Shown here: piece after piece, positions 1-13,800 of the stretch
How positions within the stretch are numbered: position 1 is the stretch's first letter
How the letters are laid out: the number at the start of each line of letters is the position of its first letter
Assembly: GCF_000699445.3 (NCBI RefSeq)
Contig: NC_067198.1
Coordinates: 7,686,801 to 7,750,800, forward strand
Direction: 5' to 3'
Source of the DNA: Schistosoma haematobium
Taxonomy: Eukaryota > Platyhelminthes > Trematoda > Strigeidida > Schistosomatidae
DNA length: 64,000 bases
Notes under the pieces: generated by a model
Seen by the model: only the letters and a program-made list of their open reading frames with translations
The model's database searches: none
Told to the model about the DNA's origin: nothing
Position numbers and translations under genes: made by a program

Positions 1-1855
1 CCTTTCTGGTGCGTGCCAAATAGCACAAAACCGAGATGTATAATAGTGAGCGTAAAATGTGATTGGTCGTTAAGTGTTGACAAGGTAGTAAGCAAATTCA
101 ACTACTTTATTATTCGTCTACTTGTTTTAATTTAGACATTTGACCTACCATGTAAAATTACGTAAAAAATGGCCGTGGAATTAATGTTAACCCACACTCA
201 CTGACTGGTTTCCCTGTGTGTTTGCTTTCTGTGCTCCTGCGGATTTTAGTAATGATTCGTAATAAACTAACTCTACGACAGATGTTCTGACTTTTGAATA
301 ATCTCCAGTAAATCCATGATACTACTAGGAGATTTAGTCTACTTAAATACTAAGTTAACGGGATATTATTTATTGGAGTCAGATATCGAAGAAATTGGCT
401 TCTACAGACAAATAGACACAGCCTATTGACTATTAGATATTTGATTTCCCTTCTTGCTATTGATTTCTATTCTGGATTCACTTTGAGGGGCTGGTTGTAA
501 CTGTGTTGAATGAAGTATTACCTAGAGTTACTTTGGTTCTCCACTCTTGGTCGTGAATCGTGTATTTGATATAACGTGATCTAATCTCTATACTGTGTAC
601 CGTTCATGTACCCGATCTAGAGTATCATAGTATACTACAGAGAGAGAGAGAGAGAAGAATATTTTAAACCATCCGTTATGTTAATAGGCCAAGTAGAGTT
701 AACCGCCACCAATCACTATCTAACACATGTAAAGAATCCTTTAACTAAATGTCCGAATCATCATTCATATTTTTACTTGGATTAGGTTAGGAAAAAGCAG
801 CTAATTTCTCTGAGAAAATGATTGTTTTGTTAAGAATTGGTTTAATACTTCCGAGACGATCTCCTCAAAGCCCCTAAATGCAGTCGTGACTGGTAAAAAT
901 CAACCATGTCTAAAGTCGAATAGTCATCACGATCACCACAGAACAACTTCTGCACTATGTTAAGAGTTGGAAATGCACACTCTGGGATCCAACCATGGTT
1001 TAGTGCCTGGTGTTAGAGCCGGAGTTTCCTGGTTACAGTCTTGAGGGAAAAGTGGGTAGGTACTGTTGAAAAGTCCCATGCCAAACAAAACATCCGTTCA
1101 GTGCTGCTTGGTTTCTAGTAGTACCCCATATATGATCAATTTTTCACGAATAAAACCTGCAATAAATGAAAAGTACAAATAGATCTCTCAAACAGTTTTC
1201 AGGAACAATTTTTCGAAAACCTATTTCTTTGTTGCTATTGTTTTCATTTTAGCATTCCCTTGGAGAAAACAAAACGTTGATATGTTTGATGTTCGTAGAC
1301 GTTCCTGGTAAGTATTATTGCAAAGGATTATACTAATTGGTTTTCGAGTAAGCTCTATATCTCTACTATTGCTATTACTTTGTAGTTTCATCTGATTTAA
1401 TATATCGAACCATTTAGTCATTAAGAAATAATTCAGATTCACTGAATTATTATTGTCTATAAAAGATTTACGAAGAAAATTATTCGTTCTTTTTCATTTG
1501 TGAAGCTAGCAAATGCAAGAAGATTCTATTTACATATTTCTTTTGCAAGTATATGAAATGGTAGGCTATTTGTAAAGGTTTGAATTTTCTGCGTTGCCGA
1601 TATTGAGAACTGTGATTAATCAACCTTTGTCGTTAAATGTGAATCAAAAGGTTGTAGGGGGATACTTGTTAATAAAAAAGTGATTAAATTTAGTTCTGTA
1701 TACTAACGACGGAATGATACAAACCTTTATAGTAAAGAAATTCAAACACAAGTTATTGACTATTTCGATACTCACTGGTGTTTGAAGAAATAGATTCTGG
1801 ATCTGTATCAGGGTGTAAACATCATAGATGTCTTCGAACCGTAGTTTGCATATTT
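1..1855. other. Intronic or upstream sequence, no gene recognised
   Basis: AT-rich sequence without a coding segment I can assign. It has an (AG)n run at about 638-654. Around 1056-1110 there is a decayed hammerhead-element 3' part on the + strand (a CCCATG...AAACA...CCGTTCAGTGCTGC pattern resembling the intact copy at 32408-32453). The N-terminal exons of the calcium-channel subunit gene could lie here or further upstream, but I could not find them. Confidence 0.5.
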
Positions 1856-1864
1856 TGGAACTAA

Positions 1865-2445
1865 CGCTCTAGCAATCCTGAGGTTATGCTCACACTACTA
1901 GGTACGTATGGTAAACCAGTTGAAGGTAGTGAATCTTCATTAACTGAGATGGCTGGGACATGTGTTACGTAAGTCCATCTACCAACTACCTCAATACAAT
2001 GATACCTGGTGAGGAAGTAGATTGAAAGAAAGATAGGGATGGCCAAATTAAGACAAAAGATCAGTCCATGAAAACAGTGACAATTGAACTGAGTCGTATT
2101 AATTATTGTAGATGACCTGGTTGGTGTCCTCATGATTATTGCAATCAATGGTTAGAGACTTTGGGTGACATGGCTCAGCGTTCGCAATGAGGCAGGTGTA
2201 TTCACTCATTTCCTTCCATGTGACCTTAAACTTCGAAATTCCTCATGAGCTCTTTGTAGTATTTCACCAATTCGTAGTTTCTTCCTGAATTGTACTTTTG
2301 ATGTCTAATCTTTTCTATGATCGTTAGTATTGTTATTACCTCTACTACTCTGGGATTCGCCCTGACAAATTCATTTCTTTGCGGTAATGGGGTATGACAA
2401 TTTGGACCGATGTACACATATGTCAGCTTGACTGAATGACTGATA
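1865..2445 (+). mobile_element. RTE-type non-LTR retrotransposon, 5'-truncated family B fragment
   Basis: On the + strand a decayed translation around 1940-1970 reads close to LRWLGHVLR, the C-terminal signature also seen in the larger family B copies at 14840 and 50025. The sequence then follows family B through the stretch coding for DFG-HGS (about 2150-2180) and the 3' untranslated part with a GGTATGACAATTTGGACCGATG-like block near 2390-2415. It ends in a short CTGA-type repeat near 2433-2445, the tail shared by this family. Many stops and indels make it a relic. The 5' edge is approximate. Confidence 0.75.
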
Positions 2446-2864
2446 AGTATCAATACTAGGAAACAGGTACATCAAACCGACGAGTAGCAAACAGGATTAA
2501 ACGTATCTTTTGTATTCCTCCACTAGTCACAAAACTCCTCCTGTAGCTCTTCTAGAGTTACTGCCGGTCCCAAGCCCGGGTAAAGGAGGAGGGTTGGGCA
2601 TGGGGTTAGTGACCCCACCCCGTAGAAAACTAACTCGCTAAAAAAACACTAACCAGAAAAAGTAATTCAAACCATTTAAACTCTGCCCTGGGAGTTAGAA
2701 GATCTTCATTTAGAAGAACTATGACGCCTCATGGTGAAAACCAAGTTCCTTCGAAAGCCACGAGACCGATGCCCCTTCTAACAACCAGAGCAACAATTTT
2801 TATAGGTACATGGAACGTCCCGACAATGCGGTAGAACGAGAAGACCAGTCAAATAGCAAAGGAA

Positions 2865-4087
2865 ATGAGGAGATACAAGTTGGTGGTGCTCGGAATCAGC
2901 GAAAACCATTGGACCCAAGCTGGAAAACTAAAGCTATATACGAGAGAGATGCTACTGTACTCTGGTCACGAAGAGGGAAATGCTTCACATACTCAGGGAG
3001 TGGCACTGATGCTGTCCAAAGAAGCACGTAAAACACTTATAGGATGTGAATCTTACGGATCCAGAATCATCAAAGCATCATTCAAAACAAAGAAGGAGGG
3101 GATTACAATGAATGTCATCCAATATTATACACCCACCAATGATAGCAACGACGACATTAAAGATCAATTATATGAGAAGCTGCAATCAATCATAGCGAAG
3201 TGCGCAAGAAAAGACCTCACTATTTTAGTGGGAGATTTAAACACTAAAGTCGGAATAAACAACACGGAATATGAAGATATCATCTAAAGACATGGACTGG
3301 GAGAGAGAAACAAAAATGGGGAGAGATTTCTAAATGTATGCGCATTCAACAACTTGGTTATAGGCGGTACAATATTTCCACATAAACGCATACACAAAGC
3401 TACATGGATCTCACCGGACCACATCACAAAGAACCAGATAGATAATATCAATAAGAGATTCGGAAGGACAATGGAAGATGTAAGAACTAGGAGAGGGACT
3501 GACATAGCTTCAAATCACCAACTGGTTGTGACCAAGATGAAACTGAAGCTAAGGAAACACTGTACAACTGGAGGAAAAGCATTACAAAGGTCCAATACAG
3601 CCTTCGAGATACTAACAAACTCAACGAATTCAAGATAAAACTCAAAAACAGATTCCAAGCCTTGCAGGATCTACTGAATAAAGAAGAAACTACTATGGAG
3701 GACAACTGAGAAAGTATCAAAAAAGCATTAACTTCAACGTGTCAGGAGGTTGTGGGCCTAAAGAAGCATCATCATAAGGAATGGAGTTCTGTGGAAACCC
3801 TGGACAAGATCAAAGAAGGGAAGAACAAGAAAACAGCAATTAACAACAGCAGAACACGAGCAGAGAAACTCAAGGCACAAGCTGAGTACATAGAAGGAAT
3901 CAAGAAAGTGATGAAGAGAATTAAAGCCGACAAGCAGAAATGCGTGGAAGAACTAGCAACGATACAGGAAAAAGCCGCAGTAGAAGGAAATATCAAACAA
4001 CTATATGATCCAACGAAGAAACTAGCAGGGAGCTATAGGAAACCAAAGAGACTGGTCAAGGACAAAGGAGACAGGCAATCACTGTAA
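2865..4087 (+). pseudogene. Family A endonuclease and linker, broken frame
   Basis: Three open stretches (2865-3287, 3354-3638, 3752-4087) read as one endonuclease-exonuclease-phosphatase fold plus a basic, coiled-coil-like linker. The first contains YYTPTN and ILVGDLNTKVG, which place it in the apurinic-like endonuclease family used by RTE elements for target nicking. The breaks are in-frame stops (TAA at 3285, TGA at 3708) and a frame change near 3640-3750. The copy at 39538-40815 has the same stops, so the damage predates the separation of the two copies. Confidence 0.85.
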
Positions 4088-4189
4088 TTCAAGAACAGCG
4101 GAACGGATGCGTAAAATACTTAGAGGAACTCCTGAGTATACATGCTCTATTAGATCCTTCGAACATCGAAGCAGCACCTCCAGCCCTTC

Positions 4190-5166
4190 CTGTAGATGTC
4201 ACTCCACCAACAATCGAAGAAATCAGGATGGTTGTCAGACAAATTAAGAGCGGGAAAGCAGCAGGACCCGACAAAATACTAGCTGAAGCACTGAAGTCAG
4301 ACATATAAGTAACTACAAACATGCTTTACCTTCTATTCAAAAAGATTTGGGAGGCGGAAAAACTGCTGATGGACTGGAAAGGACACTTCATCAAGATTCC
4401 AAAGAAAGAAGATCTGAGCAAATGTGAAAACTACAGAGGCATTACACTACTGTCAATAGCAGGGAAAGTCTTCAACAGAGTTTTGCTGGACCGGATGAAA
4501 GACGCAGTAGACGTTCAACTTCGAGATCAATAAGCTGGATTCTGCAAGGATCGGTCGTGCACAGACTAAATTGCGACACTACGGATCATCGTCGAACAAT
4601 CAGTTGAGTGGAACTCGTCACTATACATCAACTTCATGGATTATGAAAAGGCATTCGACAGTGTAGATAGGAGGACGCTATGAAAAGTTCCTCGACAATA
4701 CGGAGTTCCTGAGAAGATTGTCAATATTATCCGGAACTCATACGACAGACTACAGTGCAAAGTAGTGCATGGAGGACAGCTGACAGATGCATTCCAAGTA
4801 AGGACCGGAGTCAGACAAGGCTGTTTACTCTCTCCCTTCCTCTTTCTTCTGATGGTCGACTGGATTATGAAGACCTCGACTTCTAAGGGAAAACACGGAA
4901 TACATTGGACAGCTCAGAATCAATTAGACGATTTGGACTTCGCAGATGACCTAGCCCTCCTATCGCATACACATGAACAAATGCAGATAAAGACAGCCAG
5001 TGTAGCAGCAGTCTCTGCATCAGTAGACCTCAACATACACATGGGGAAAAACAAGATCCTCAAATACAACACGGAGAACAGCAATCCAATCACTCTTGTT
5101 GGCGAAACTCTGGAAGATGTGGAATCCTTCACATACCTGGGAAGCATAATCGATGAACAAGTAGGT
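4190..5166 (+). pseudogene. Family A reverse transcriptase, broken
   Basis: The translation passes through AGPDKILAEALK (about 4262-4300), the KKEDLSKCENYRGITLLS motif (about 4405-4464), FMDYEKAFDSVD (about 4633-4668), TGVRQGCLLSPFLF (about 4807-4850) and FADD (4939-4950), the standard order of reverse-transcriptase motifs. Stops at 4306, 4531 and 4681 and a frame change split it. It ends at GSIIDEQ, where the LTR fragment was inserted; the reading resumes at about 5646 with ADVKSRIGKARVAFLQLK. Confidence 0.85.
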
Positions 5167-5567
5167 TGTTATGACTTTAGGTTGCTGTCGATTTTTACCC
5201 TGTGCTAATTGTTGTGTCCTTGACTGGGAAATTAGAGAGCAGCGTACTTATCGACCGACTACAGTGACACGTAAACACGAACGAACGGCCTACAGTTCTG
5301 ATTGGTCCTGCTTCCCTGTCCAGCCCAGCCAGTTGAGTCCAGAACACAAGCCACAGCCTCTGAGTTATGAATCATTATATTTCAAACATACTCTATTTAT
5401 ATACTAACCAAGCATACCACATCGTACCATAAAAATAGAAAACAACATTTTGTACAATATTCAACAAGTGAACAGATATCGACCAATAGGAAATGTCCAT
5501 TTAAAGTCCAAGGACACCATTGGACTTAACATGATAATTATTGGTCTATTCCTCTGCATCCACAACA
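5167..5567 (-). mobile_element. LTR of an LTR retrotransposon (reverse orientation), inside RTE copy A1
   Basis: A 401-bp segment bounded by TG...CA: it opens TGTTATGACTTTA and closes GCATCCACAACA. Its reverse complement resembles the LTRs at 25651-25987, 46580-50979 and 60179-60703, sharing the TATA-like GTATATAAATAGAGTATG block and the TTCTGGACTCAACTGGCTGG block. The host element's reading frame stops at its left edge. No matching target duplication is visible: the left flank is TAGGT and the right flank is CTTCC. Confidence 0.75.
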
Positions 5568-5640
5568 CTTCCCTTTTTTTGAAGATCCGGAGTTGATATC
5601 CGGATTGTGAAATTTTCTGGTTCATCCTCCCCCACGAAAT
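5568..5640 (-). other. Polypurine tract and internal remnant of the same LTR element
   Basis: Directly next to the LTR the - strand reads AAAAAAAAGGGAAG immediately upstream of the LTR's TG, the position and composition of the second-strand primer (polypurine tract) of an LTR retrotransposon. About 55 bp more of apparently internal sequence follows before the RTE coding sequence resumes at about 5640. This orients the LTR family and shows the insert is a 3' end rather than a simple solo LTR. Confidence 0.65.
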
Positions 5641-6131
<491 letters not shown>

Positions 6132-6168
6132 TCACGAGGAGTAACAGTCGTAAGTAAGTAAGTAAGTC

Positions 6169-7753
6169 AGTACTAGTGACAACTCAACCTCAGTAAGATC
6201 TCTCGTTTGCTTATAAACAAGGAAACATTCAGGTAAGAAACGGTTTGCCTTTTTACATTTTTGTGAGTTGCTTTGATACTTAGCTTAATAGTGAGTTAGT
6301 TCTTTAAACTAATTAATGATTTCTACCTCATCTGGATTTTCAGATTAGTTTGGAGGAACGACATAAAAACATTATAAGATTGCTTAGACAAATAATTATG
6401 TGTGAACTATTGATAATCAGACTTGATTTTATTCAACTTCAATCAACAAAATTAAAAAGCACTTTGCTCTGACATAAACGTAAGATGACTTATAAACGAG
6501 TCAAAATGTGACTGATATGGCTAAACCCATTCTATTCTTTGTATTAAGATGTAAAATATAAAATTCATGGTACATACTCTAAAAATAACAGATTTGAAAT
6601 CAAAGTATGATTTACAGATATTTTCCATTCAATAATCAGTAATCCCGTGTTAAATAATGATTAATTTTAGAAATAAATATCAGAACATTTTTGTGGGATC
6701 GCACAAGTGATGAGACAATGAAAAATAATACTCTGTTTATTAGCATATGTTTGATTATAATGAAGAATTTACGATAAAAATAGGCAAATTACAGTAAATT
6801 CCCTTTTCTTGTAAATATACAATAGAATTTGGTTAAAAAAGACTTATGAATATTCATGGACTCTAACAAATAGCATCGAATTACTATTTATAATCAGTCT
6901 TACTACCATGACATGTCTTGTCATCGGCTGATATTAATTCTATAACAACTGTCTCGCTTCTTCAAAGGACAGAGAAGGAGGAAAATATACGAACCACTCT
7001 GATAGTACTTGTTAAGTTTCTCAGTACACATTTAAAAAATGGCCTAGAAGTATAAGCAGATTGTCTTTTGAAGATTCAAAACTAGATATGTATTGCTTGT
7101 AACATTGGATGATCATCACATTATCCTGCCAAGTGGCTCACATTAGAAATATGAAACATCAAGCTCTAATTCAAAGATCTATATGTAATATAATTTGGCA
7201 TAGAATCTGAGATCAGATGTTGTTGTGCACCAACAAAGAGTTTACCTACAAAGAAGAAACTGTAATCAAATGTTCTTTTGTTTTTAATGGTTCTCCAGCT
7301 GATATGAGTTAGTAACTAGATATATTTTCTTATCTAACAATCCAATTCATGTGTTTACACTAAAGTTTTACAGTTCGATATATATACAGTAATCATATTT
7401 ATGTGAAAGAGTTTTGGTGAAGTTTGTTTGATTTATGGGTTGTACTCATCTCAAATCTATCCCAGTTGGGGAACAGTTTGAACAGAGAGAACATTGAACG
7501 ACTGCTTAGTCCTAACAATAGACTTATCGGTAGCAAGGACTCACGGCCGACGCTATTAGGGACCCAGCCCTTGGATGAAATAGTTGTCCAGTTCTCCTTT
7601 ATCTTCAATGGTACCCTGAATGTGATCAATCTGCAAAGAATACAACCTAGAAATATATTATTTGTATATAAGTATATTTATTTGTTTAATGCTGTATAAT
7701 ATAAATATTTCTTTATGTAAATGTGTTCCTATTTTCACTTCTATTCACATGAG
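6169..7753. other. Intron sequence, nothing assigned
   Basis: AT-rich, no family recognised. A slightly GC-richer open stretch at 7424-7699 (+) does not resemble any protein family I know. It may be part of an unrecognised repeat. Confidence 0.5.
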
Positions 7754-7804
7754 GTTTATACAAGGTTCTTCTGTTCCCAAAGATCTGTTCATATTACTTG
7801 ACAC
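7754..7804 (+). CDS. CACNA2D: alpha2/delta exon: start of VWA domain
   Basis: Acceptor ...CACATGAG and donor GTAAGT. It enters with the last base of a codon, probably the W of the family's RPW motif, then reads FIQGSSVPKDLFILLD and splits the next codon (AC|G, Thr). In vertebrate members the matching stretch is the IQ-A-x-SPKD-ILVD segment just before the metal site. This is the first exon I could identify. Confidence 0.85.
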
Positions 7805-10800
7805 GTAAGTTTGGATATTTTTTTATGTACTGCCATTGAACGGTTCAAAGATGTCTTAAATGATATCTATGAGCAAATGGCTAAAAGATCAGGTTCTTAT
7901 CAGAACTTTAAGAATGTTCTCTGTTGGATAGTATTGATTAGTAGACTCATCTTTTGTACAAAGAAAATGGTTGAATTCATTAACATATATTTTCGATTGT
8001 GGAATGTTGAAAATTAATTAATTGAAAAATGACTCTTTTGCTAAATAAATTGTTATAGAATTCAAATCTAAAAATAATTTTAACTAAGTAGTTGAAGTTT
8101 ATATTTTGACACACTTATCTTGATGCTAAAGTAAATGAAACTGTCGTTTTCTTTTCAATTTAACACCTAGAGTAGTGGTATGATGTGTAAACCAACCTCT
8201 TAGAAACATAATTTTGTTTAAAAATTTGTGGAAAGTATTTAGTTCTGAATGGTAATTTTTACAGATAACAATGCAGCACAATTCAATCCATGTTAATTCT
8301 CATTAACAAGGCTTATTTGAAAATTAAGGCTAGCTCAAAGTATTTCTGAAAACCTAATGAGCTACAGCAAGGTCAATCTTTTACATTCCCGTTTTAAAAG
8401 CAAGTAGACTATATCCCCAGATAATTCCACGATATCATATATGAATGCAAAACTTAACCATTCACTTTTGATCTTAGTTAATAGGGTGACCAATAATAGG
8501 AAAGATATATTAATAGGGGTTTTCTCTTATTGACCTCACTTTTTCTGCTCGTTCCTTTTTTCCTGATAAATACCTTCATATAAACAAAAGTACTAAACAT
8601 TACCTAATATTGTTTACGTTAATCCATTTGTCCTTTATTAAATGTTATTTTAGGAGTGGAAGTATGACTGGCCAGTCATTAAAACTGGCTAACTTATCAG
8701 CTCAGAAATTAATTGAAGCTCTTGATGTGGATGATTACTTCACTGTAGCACATGTAGGACAAATTTTTCCTGTTTAAACTTTATACAATTTTGATTTAAT
8801 TTTTTTCACGCAAGTTTTCTAAACAAAGTCTTTGTAATAAACAAAAGTTCCGTGAAAAAAATTTATCATGTACCATTAAAATAGTATAGTGTCTGTTCTA
8901 AACTTATTCTTTGTTCCAGCTCAACTTTTTACGTTAGAACTTCATTCAACGTACTTTACGTATCTGCATAACATCAAAAGCCTTTGCGCATACAGAGTGG
9001 CTGAAAGACGGATATAAAAACCTGTAACTAATAAATGAAAAAAGTCTCTTCAGATGTTTGATCACTTAGTAATAAAGGATGTCGTATTTAAAAACACACA
9101 ATATGAACAAAGAGTTTCCCCTTTTACAGTTTAAGAAATTTAGAATTATTGGCTGAAAAATATAAAAACACATTTATTCGGACGGATAATTGTAAAACCT
9201 GGTGAACACTTATTGAAAAGTATATTTTTCGTTGGTCTTTCTGTTTTTAATATTAAGGGAACTTTTTGATAATCATAATGTGATATTGGTTTGGTCCCTT
9301 AATGGTGATCGAATCTTATCGATAAATTCGCAATGCGGTTACTAGTCTGAGATTTCGTATGGTTGGAATTAGTCATCAGTAAACCCTGCATGACCTAGGT
9401 TCTATGCTTGTTGATACTCGCCATCAAAACTTACCTGCAATCTCTAGGGATTTGCTTCTCCCTGATAAATGAAAACCACACAAATTCATGGTCAGGGACG
9501 TCACCGCTGGGCTATTCGGACCACGACTGACCTCCTGAAGTACTTAGATATTTGTGATTGATTGATTATTGAGCAGTGACCTATATCACTTTTCACTGAA
9601 CATCTACCATTGCGATAGCATATGATATGTCTCACAGTACAGTACTCATTATTTAAAGTTACTCTTCGTATCACTAAAGTTCTAACTTTGCAATAATCAT
9701 TTTTATAACAAAACTCTTATTCTCGTCATACATTTAAGCAAGTACCCATTATTCAGTCACTTATTTTTAATGAATTGAGCGAAGAAATTTCTTTTCAATT
9801 AGTTTTTCATCATGGCTCTATACTAATATATATATGTATTAGTATAGAGCCATGATGAAAAACTAATTGAGAAGAAATTTCTTTCAATTTGTTCCTTCTT
9901 TATTTACCAAATGTCAAAATGGGAATTTTCACAATTATTTTTAATTTGTTTTAAATATTTTTCATTGTTGTGTATAGTTTCCTGGAGCTAAAGATCATGT
10001 TGCACCAATGATTGTCACAGCAAATAATGAAAGCGAACCAATTTGTTTTAATTCATTTGTTCAGGCAACTAGACGTAATAAAATGGTGAGTTACATTTTT
10101 ATTTTGAGTATTGTTTGCTTCCTCTTCCATTTGGATTATTTGAAAGACGAATGGATAGAAATTATGGTGCACAAGACAATAACTGAATCATTTTTTTACT
10201 TCACTTAGGAAAAATAGATTTCTTAAATTAGCAGTTAGGAGTTATGACCTGTATGAAGTTAATCACATTAAGAGTGAAGACACAAAATTGTTCATGATAG
10301 CCAAAGAAAATTGTGCATCAGCTAAATTTTGAAGATTCTTACCCCTGGGTTCATTTTATCAATTTAACGGTAACGAGTTGTAAAATATTTGTCTGTCAGC
10401 CAAGGGCCAAGGATACTGCTCTGTATTACTCTGTTAGTGTGAAACATGGCCTATGAAAGATGAATACATGGGTAGTCTACAATAATCTAGTCCTAGGTGT
10501 CCTAAAAGTATTGCTAAGCTGTGGTAGAAAAACCAGATGAGCGATGCTGAGGTTTTAGATCGACAATGACTGAGGTGTCTGGGACATGTCCTACGTATGT
10601 GTAACCACCATCTACCTAAACGACACTTGAAAGGAACCTTTCTCTTTAATGATAGATCTCCGTAAATAGTCATTAGAATTTTATAAACGTCCTTAAAGTT
10701 TCTTTCAAGTTTCACCAGAAGCCTTTTTAGCCTAGCTCGTATTTTTAATGGATACACCATAGATGAACCTTGTGTTTTTAGTTAGTTTTTCGAGTATATG

Positions 10801-13800
10801 AAATGCCGAGGACCAGTCTATCCATCCATTAGGCGAATCTTTCCCCTTAATATATGTGAATTAGGAAATCCTATCCGAGAGTAATTACTTAACAGAAAAC
10901 CTAATGTAAATATTGTACGTATTCTTGTCAACTTCCTTTTATTTCATAACTACTAATATGTTTTCCTTTTTTAAATATTGTATTCAAAAACTCAAGCGCT
11001 TGTTTTACGATTTGAGTACTTTAAAAGCACGTGGTTATTCCGATTTTCCAGCATCATTGAAATTCGCTTATGAAATGTTTCGTAATGTAAGTGAAATTCT
11101 TACAGCTTTCATATTTTAGAAATCCTTTAGTTTAACTATTCCTTATATTGCAACTTTAACTGGTTTCATAACATGTAGACAACTAAATGATTGAAGACAG
11201 TTAAGAGGAAATCCCAGATATAGGTTTCGTGATAGCTAGTACTAGTCAACGTAGTGTACCTCCAATCTTTGGAGAGCTGGTGCTCTCAGCATAATTCGCA
11301 CCCTCACCACTCTAGTTTTGAGGGTTTTCCACCTGATGATCCTAGATCAATTCGGGTATCCTGACGACTACCTCCAAACACTTGACATTTCAACATAGTA
11401 CAGTTACACAAATTATTTATAATTCAAAAGATTGTTCACTGACAGTATTACAGCTGGCAATCATCTGAGCCAAACAAACTGCGATCTGGTGCATACATTT
11501 CAACTAAATATACTTGAGAAGCAAGAGAAATGACAACCAATAAGTTGGGCAGATTGTTACTCTATTATAAAATCAAGAATAAGGATAGAAATACTTAGTA
11601 GTCAGACACTGAAATATGGATGTATACATTCTTAAGATTATAAATCAAAATGTGGGATCATTATTAAAAATCTATCCGTTATCTGGTCCCATTTATTGAA
11701 GAAAACATAAAGATAATTCAGTAAGGAAAATCCAATTTCCAACTACTTTATTTATCGATCGTGTTTATAATTATTAACATTATTACACAGTAGTCTATCG
11801 GGAAAATATGATGAGACCACGTGGTAGTTTTCAATAACCAATTAAATAACAGCTTATACATGATTCTAAAAGTTTTAACCCAACCGCTGCGTGAGTTAGA
11901 ATACTGGACATTATTAGGAAGTTTTAATTGCTTAAACTGAATCGTAGTGTACACAATTCAAGGGTATTTGTGGTGTATGCTACTTATGCTTACAAATATA
12001 AGTAGTGTGTAGCACTAATCGGAAGTAGAATGATTGGTAGAGCAGAAGATTGAAGTGAAAAGAACAAGAAGCAAATCGGAAAGCGATCGAGAAAATAACA
12101 GAATTAGAGGAATAATGGAGTTAAGGTCGTTAAGACCAACACTAATCCGACTTCCCTTTCAGGTTTCTCAAGAAATACCCTTCCACGGTGTGTGCAGCCG
12201 GGAAGTGATATCAGCCCTCTTCAGTCAGTCAGTCAGTCAGTCAGTAACAACTTAGAACTTCGTACGTACGTACATCAGTTCGAGTTGCCACACCACCTTA
12301 GCACAGAGATACAATTGTCGATTCAAATCCCGTAGTGGTATCAGCCCTCTTACCCCGTAACAGCACAAGAGACCAAGTTTGTCACATTCAAATTCTTCCT
12401 ACACCTCCTAATACCTCTCTTATCTCCCCGACTAACCCTTCTCATGTCCCTTTATCACCTTGCACCGCTAGGGCAACCGATTCGAGTACGTGGAACGTTA
12501 TTCCCGGTCTCCTGAAACCACGCTCTAAACTACAAGTAGGAGCTATAAATGTCCGAATACTGCCAAATAGGACAACAAGCTTCCTTAGCTAGGACTTTAG
12601 AATCTCGCGCCATCGGTGTGTGCTGCGTCTCCGAAACGAGCATACAGGATCCGAGTAGTGTCACTCATTTGACATCACCATGTCGAAGTAACGAGCCTAC
12701 TCGATTCACGCTTCGTGTATCTGGAAGCCCTGATGCTGCTTCCCGTGGCCTCGCTGGCGTAGGTATACCATTGAGTCCTAGGGCAGAACTAGCTCTCTTA
12801 GACTGGATCCCAGTAAACAGTCGTTTGCGCGCTGTCCGACTAAACGCAACAGTAAGGAATAGGAAATTTAGGTACATTCGTCGTTGCCCCTTCGTTGTCT
12901 CTGCCTATTCTCCCACTGACTGCAGCTCAGATGATGTAAAAGATGAGTTTTACAGAAAGCTTTCCGACCTCCTCCTAAAAGTTAGGCGCTCGGATGTGGT
13001 AATAGTGGATGGTGACTTTAATGCTCAAGTAGGTAAACTAAGCGATAGGGAAAGACACCTGGGTGGATCTTATAGTGTTGTGGTTCAAAGAACAGATAAT
13101 GGCGACCGTCTGTTGCAGCTATGCTCAGATAACCGCCTGTTTCTATCAAATCCTAACTTTAAGCACAAAGAAGCATCTACCACTGTGATAGGTGCTCAAA
13201 AACTCATCCCATCTGGCTCTGAACATAACGAACAGCGGAGTCAGCTTAAGCGCAAGCTGACAAGAAGTCTACGCAATGATCGTGAACAGTGGTGGGTAAC
13301 GAAAGCAAGAGAGATAGAAAAAGTAGCGGCAATAGGTAATAGCAGACAACTGTTCAGACTTGTTAAGGAAACCGGTATTAGGAAACCGACTGTTAGCGAA
13401 ACAATCTCAGAGAAAGATGGACATATTATACATTCTCAATCCAGGAGATTGGATCGATGGGTAGAACGCTTTAGGGATCAGTTCAACTGGCCTTCAGCCA
13501 CACTTCGGTTTCCCACGATCTCCAGTCAACCTGAATGGCAAGTTAATGTAGGTCCTCCAACCCTTTACTAAGTTGAGAAATTTATAGGAAATCTGAAGCG
13601 TGGGATAGCAGCGGGTCCTGACAGGTTTACGTTTGAGAGTTTTAAGGATGGTGGTTCAGTATTAGCAGCGAGATTGACTGAGGTCTTAGGTGGGATCTGA
13701 GAACTGGACGTAATCCCATCTGACTGGTCTCAATCATTGATTGTGCCAGTCTATAAGAAAGGACGAAAGTCCTCTTGTGACAATCACACAGGAATCAGTT

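Noticed and set aside
1861..2453. Two - strand open frames
   Set aside because: They lie opposite a decayed family B retroelement read on the + strand.
7424..7699. 91-codon open frame before the first exon
   Set aside because: Tested as an upstream exon of the alpha2/delta gene; no VWA-N-like motif and no W-ending donor that fits the next exon.
12216..12244. CRISPR-like or satellite array
   Set aside because: The CAGT repeats here (and CTGA repeats at 15341 and 50510) are simple RTE tails.
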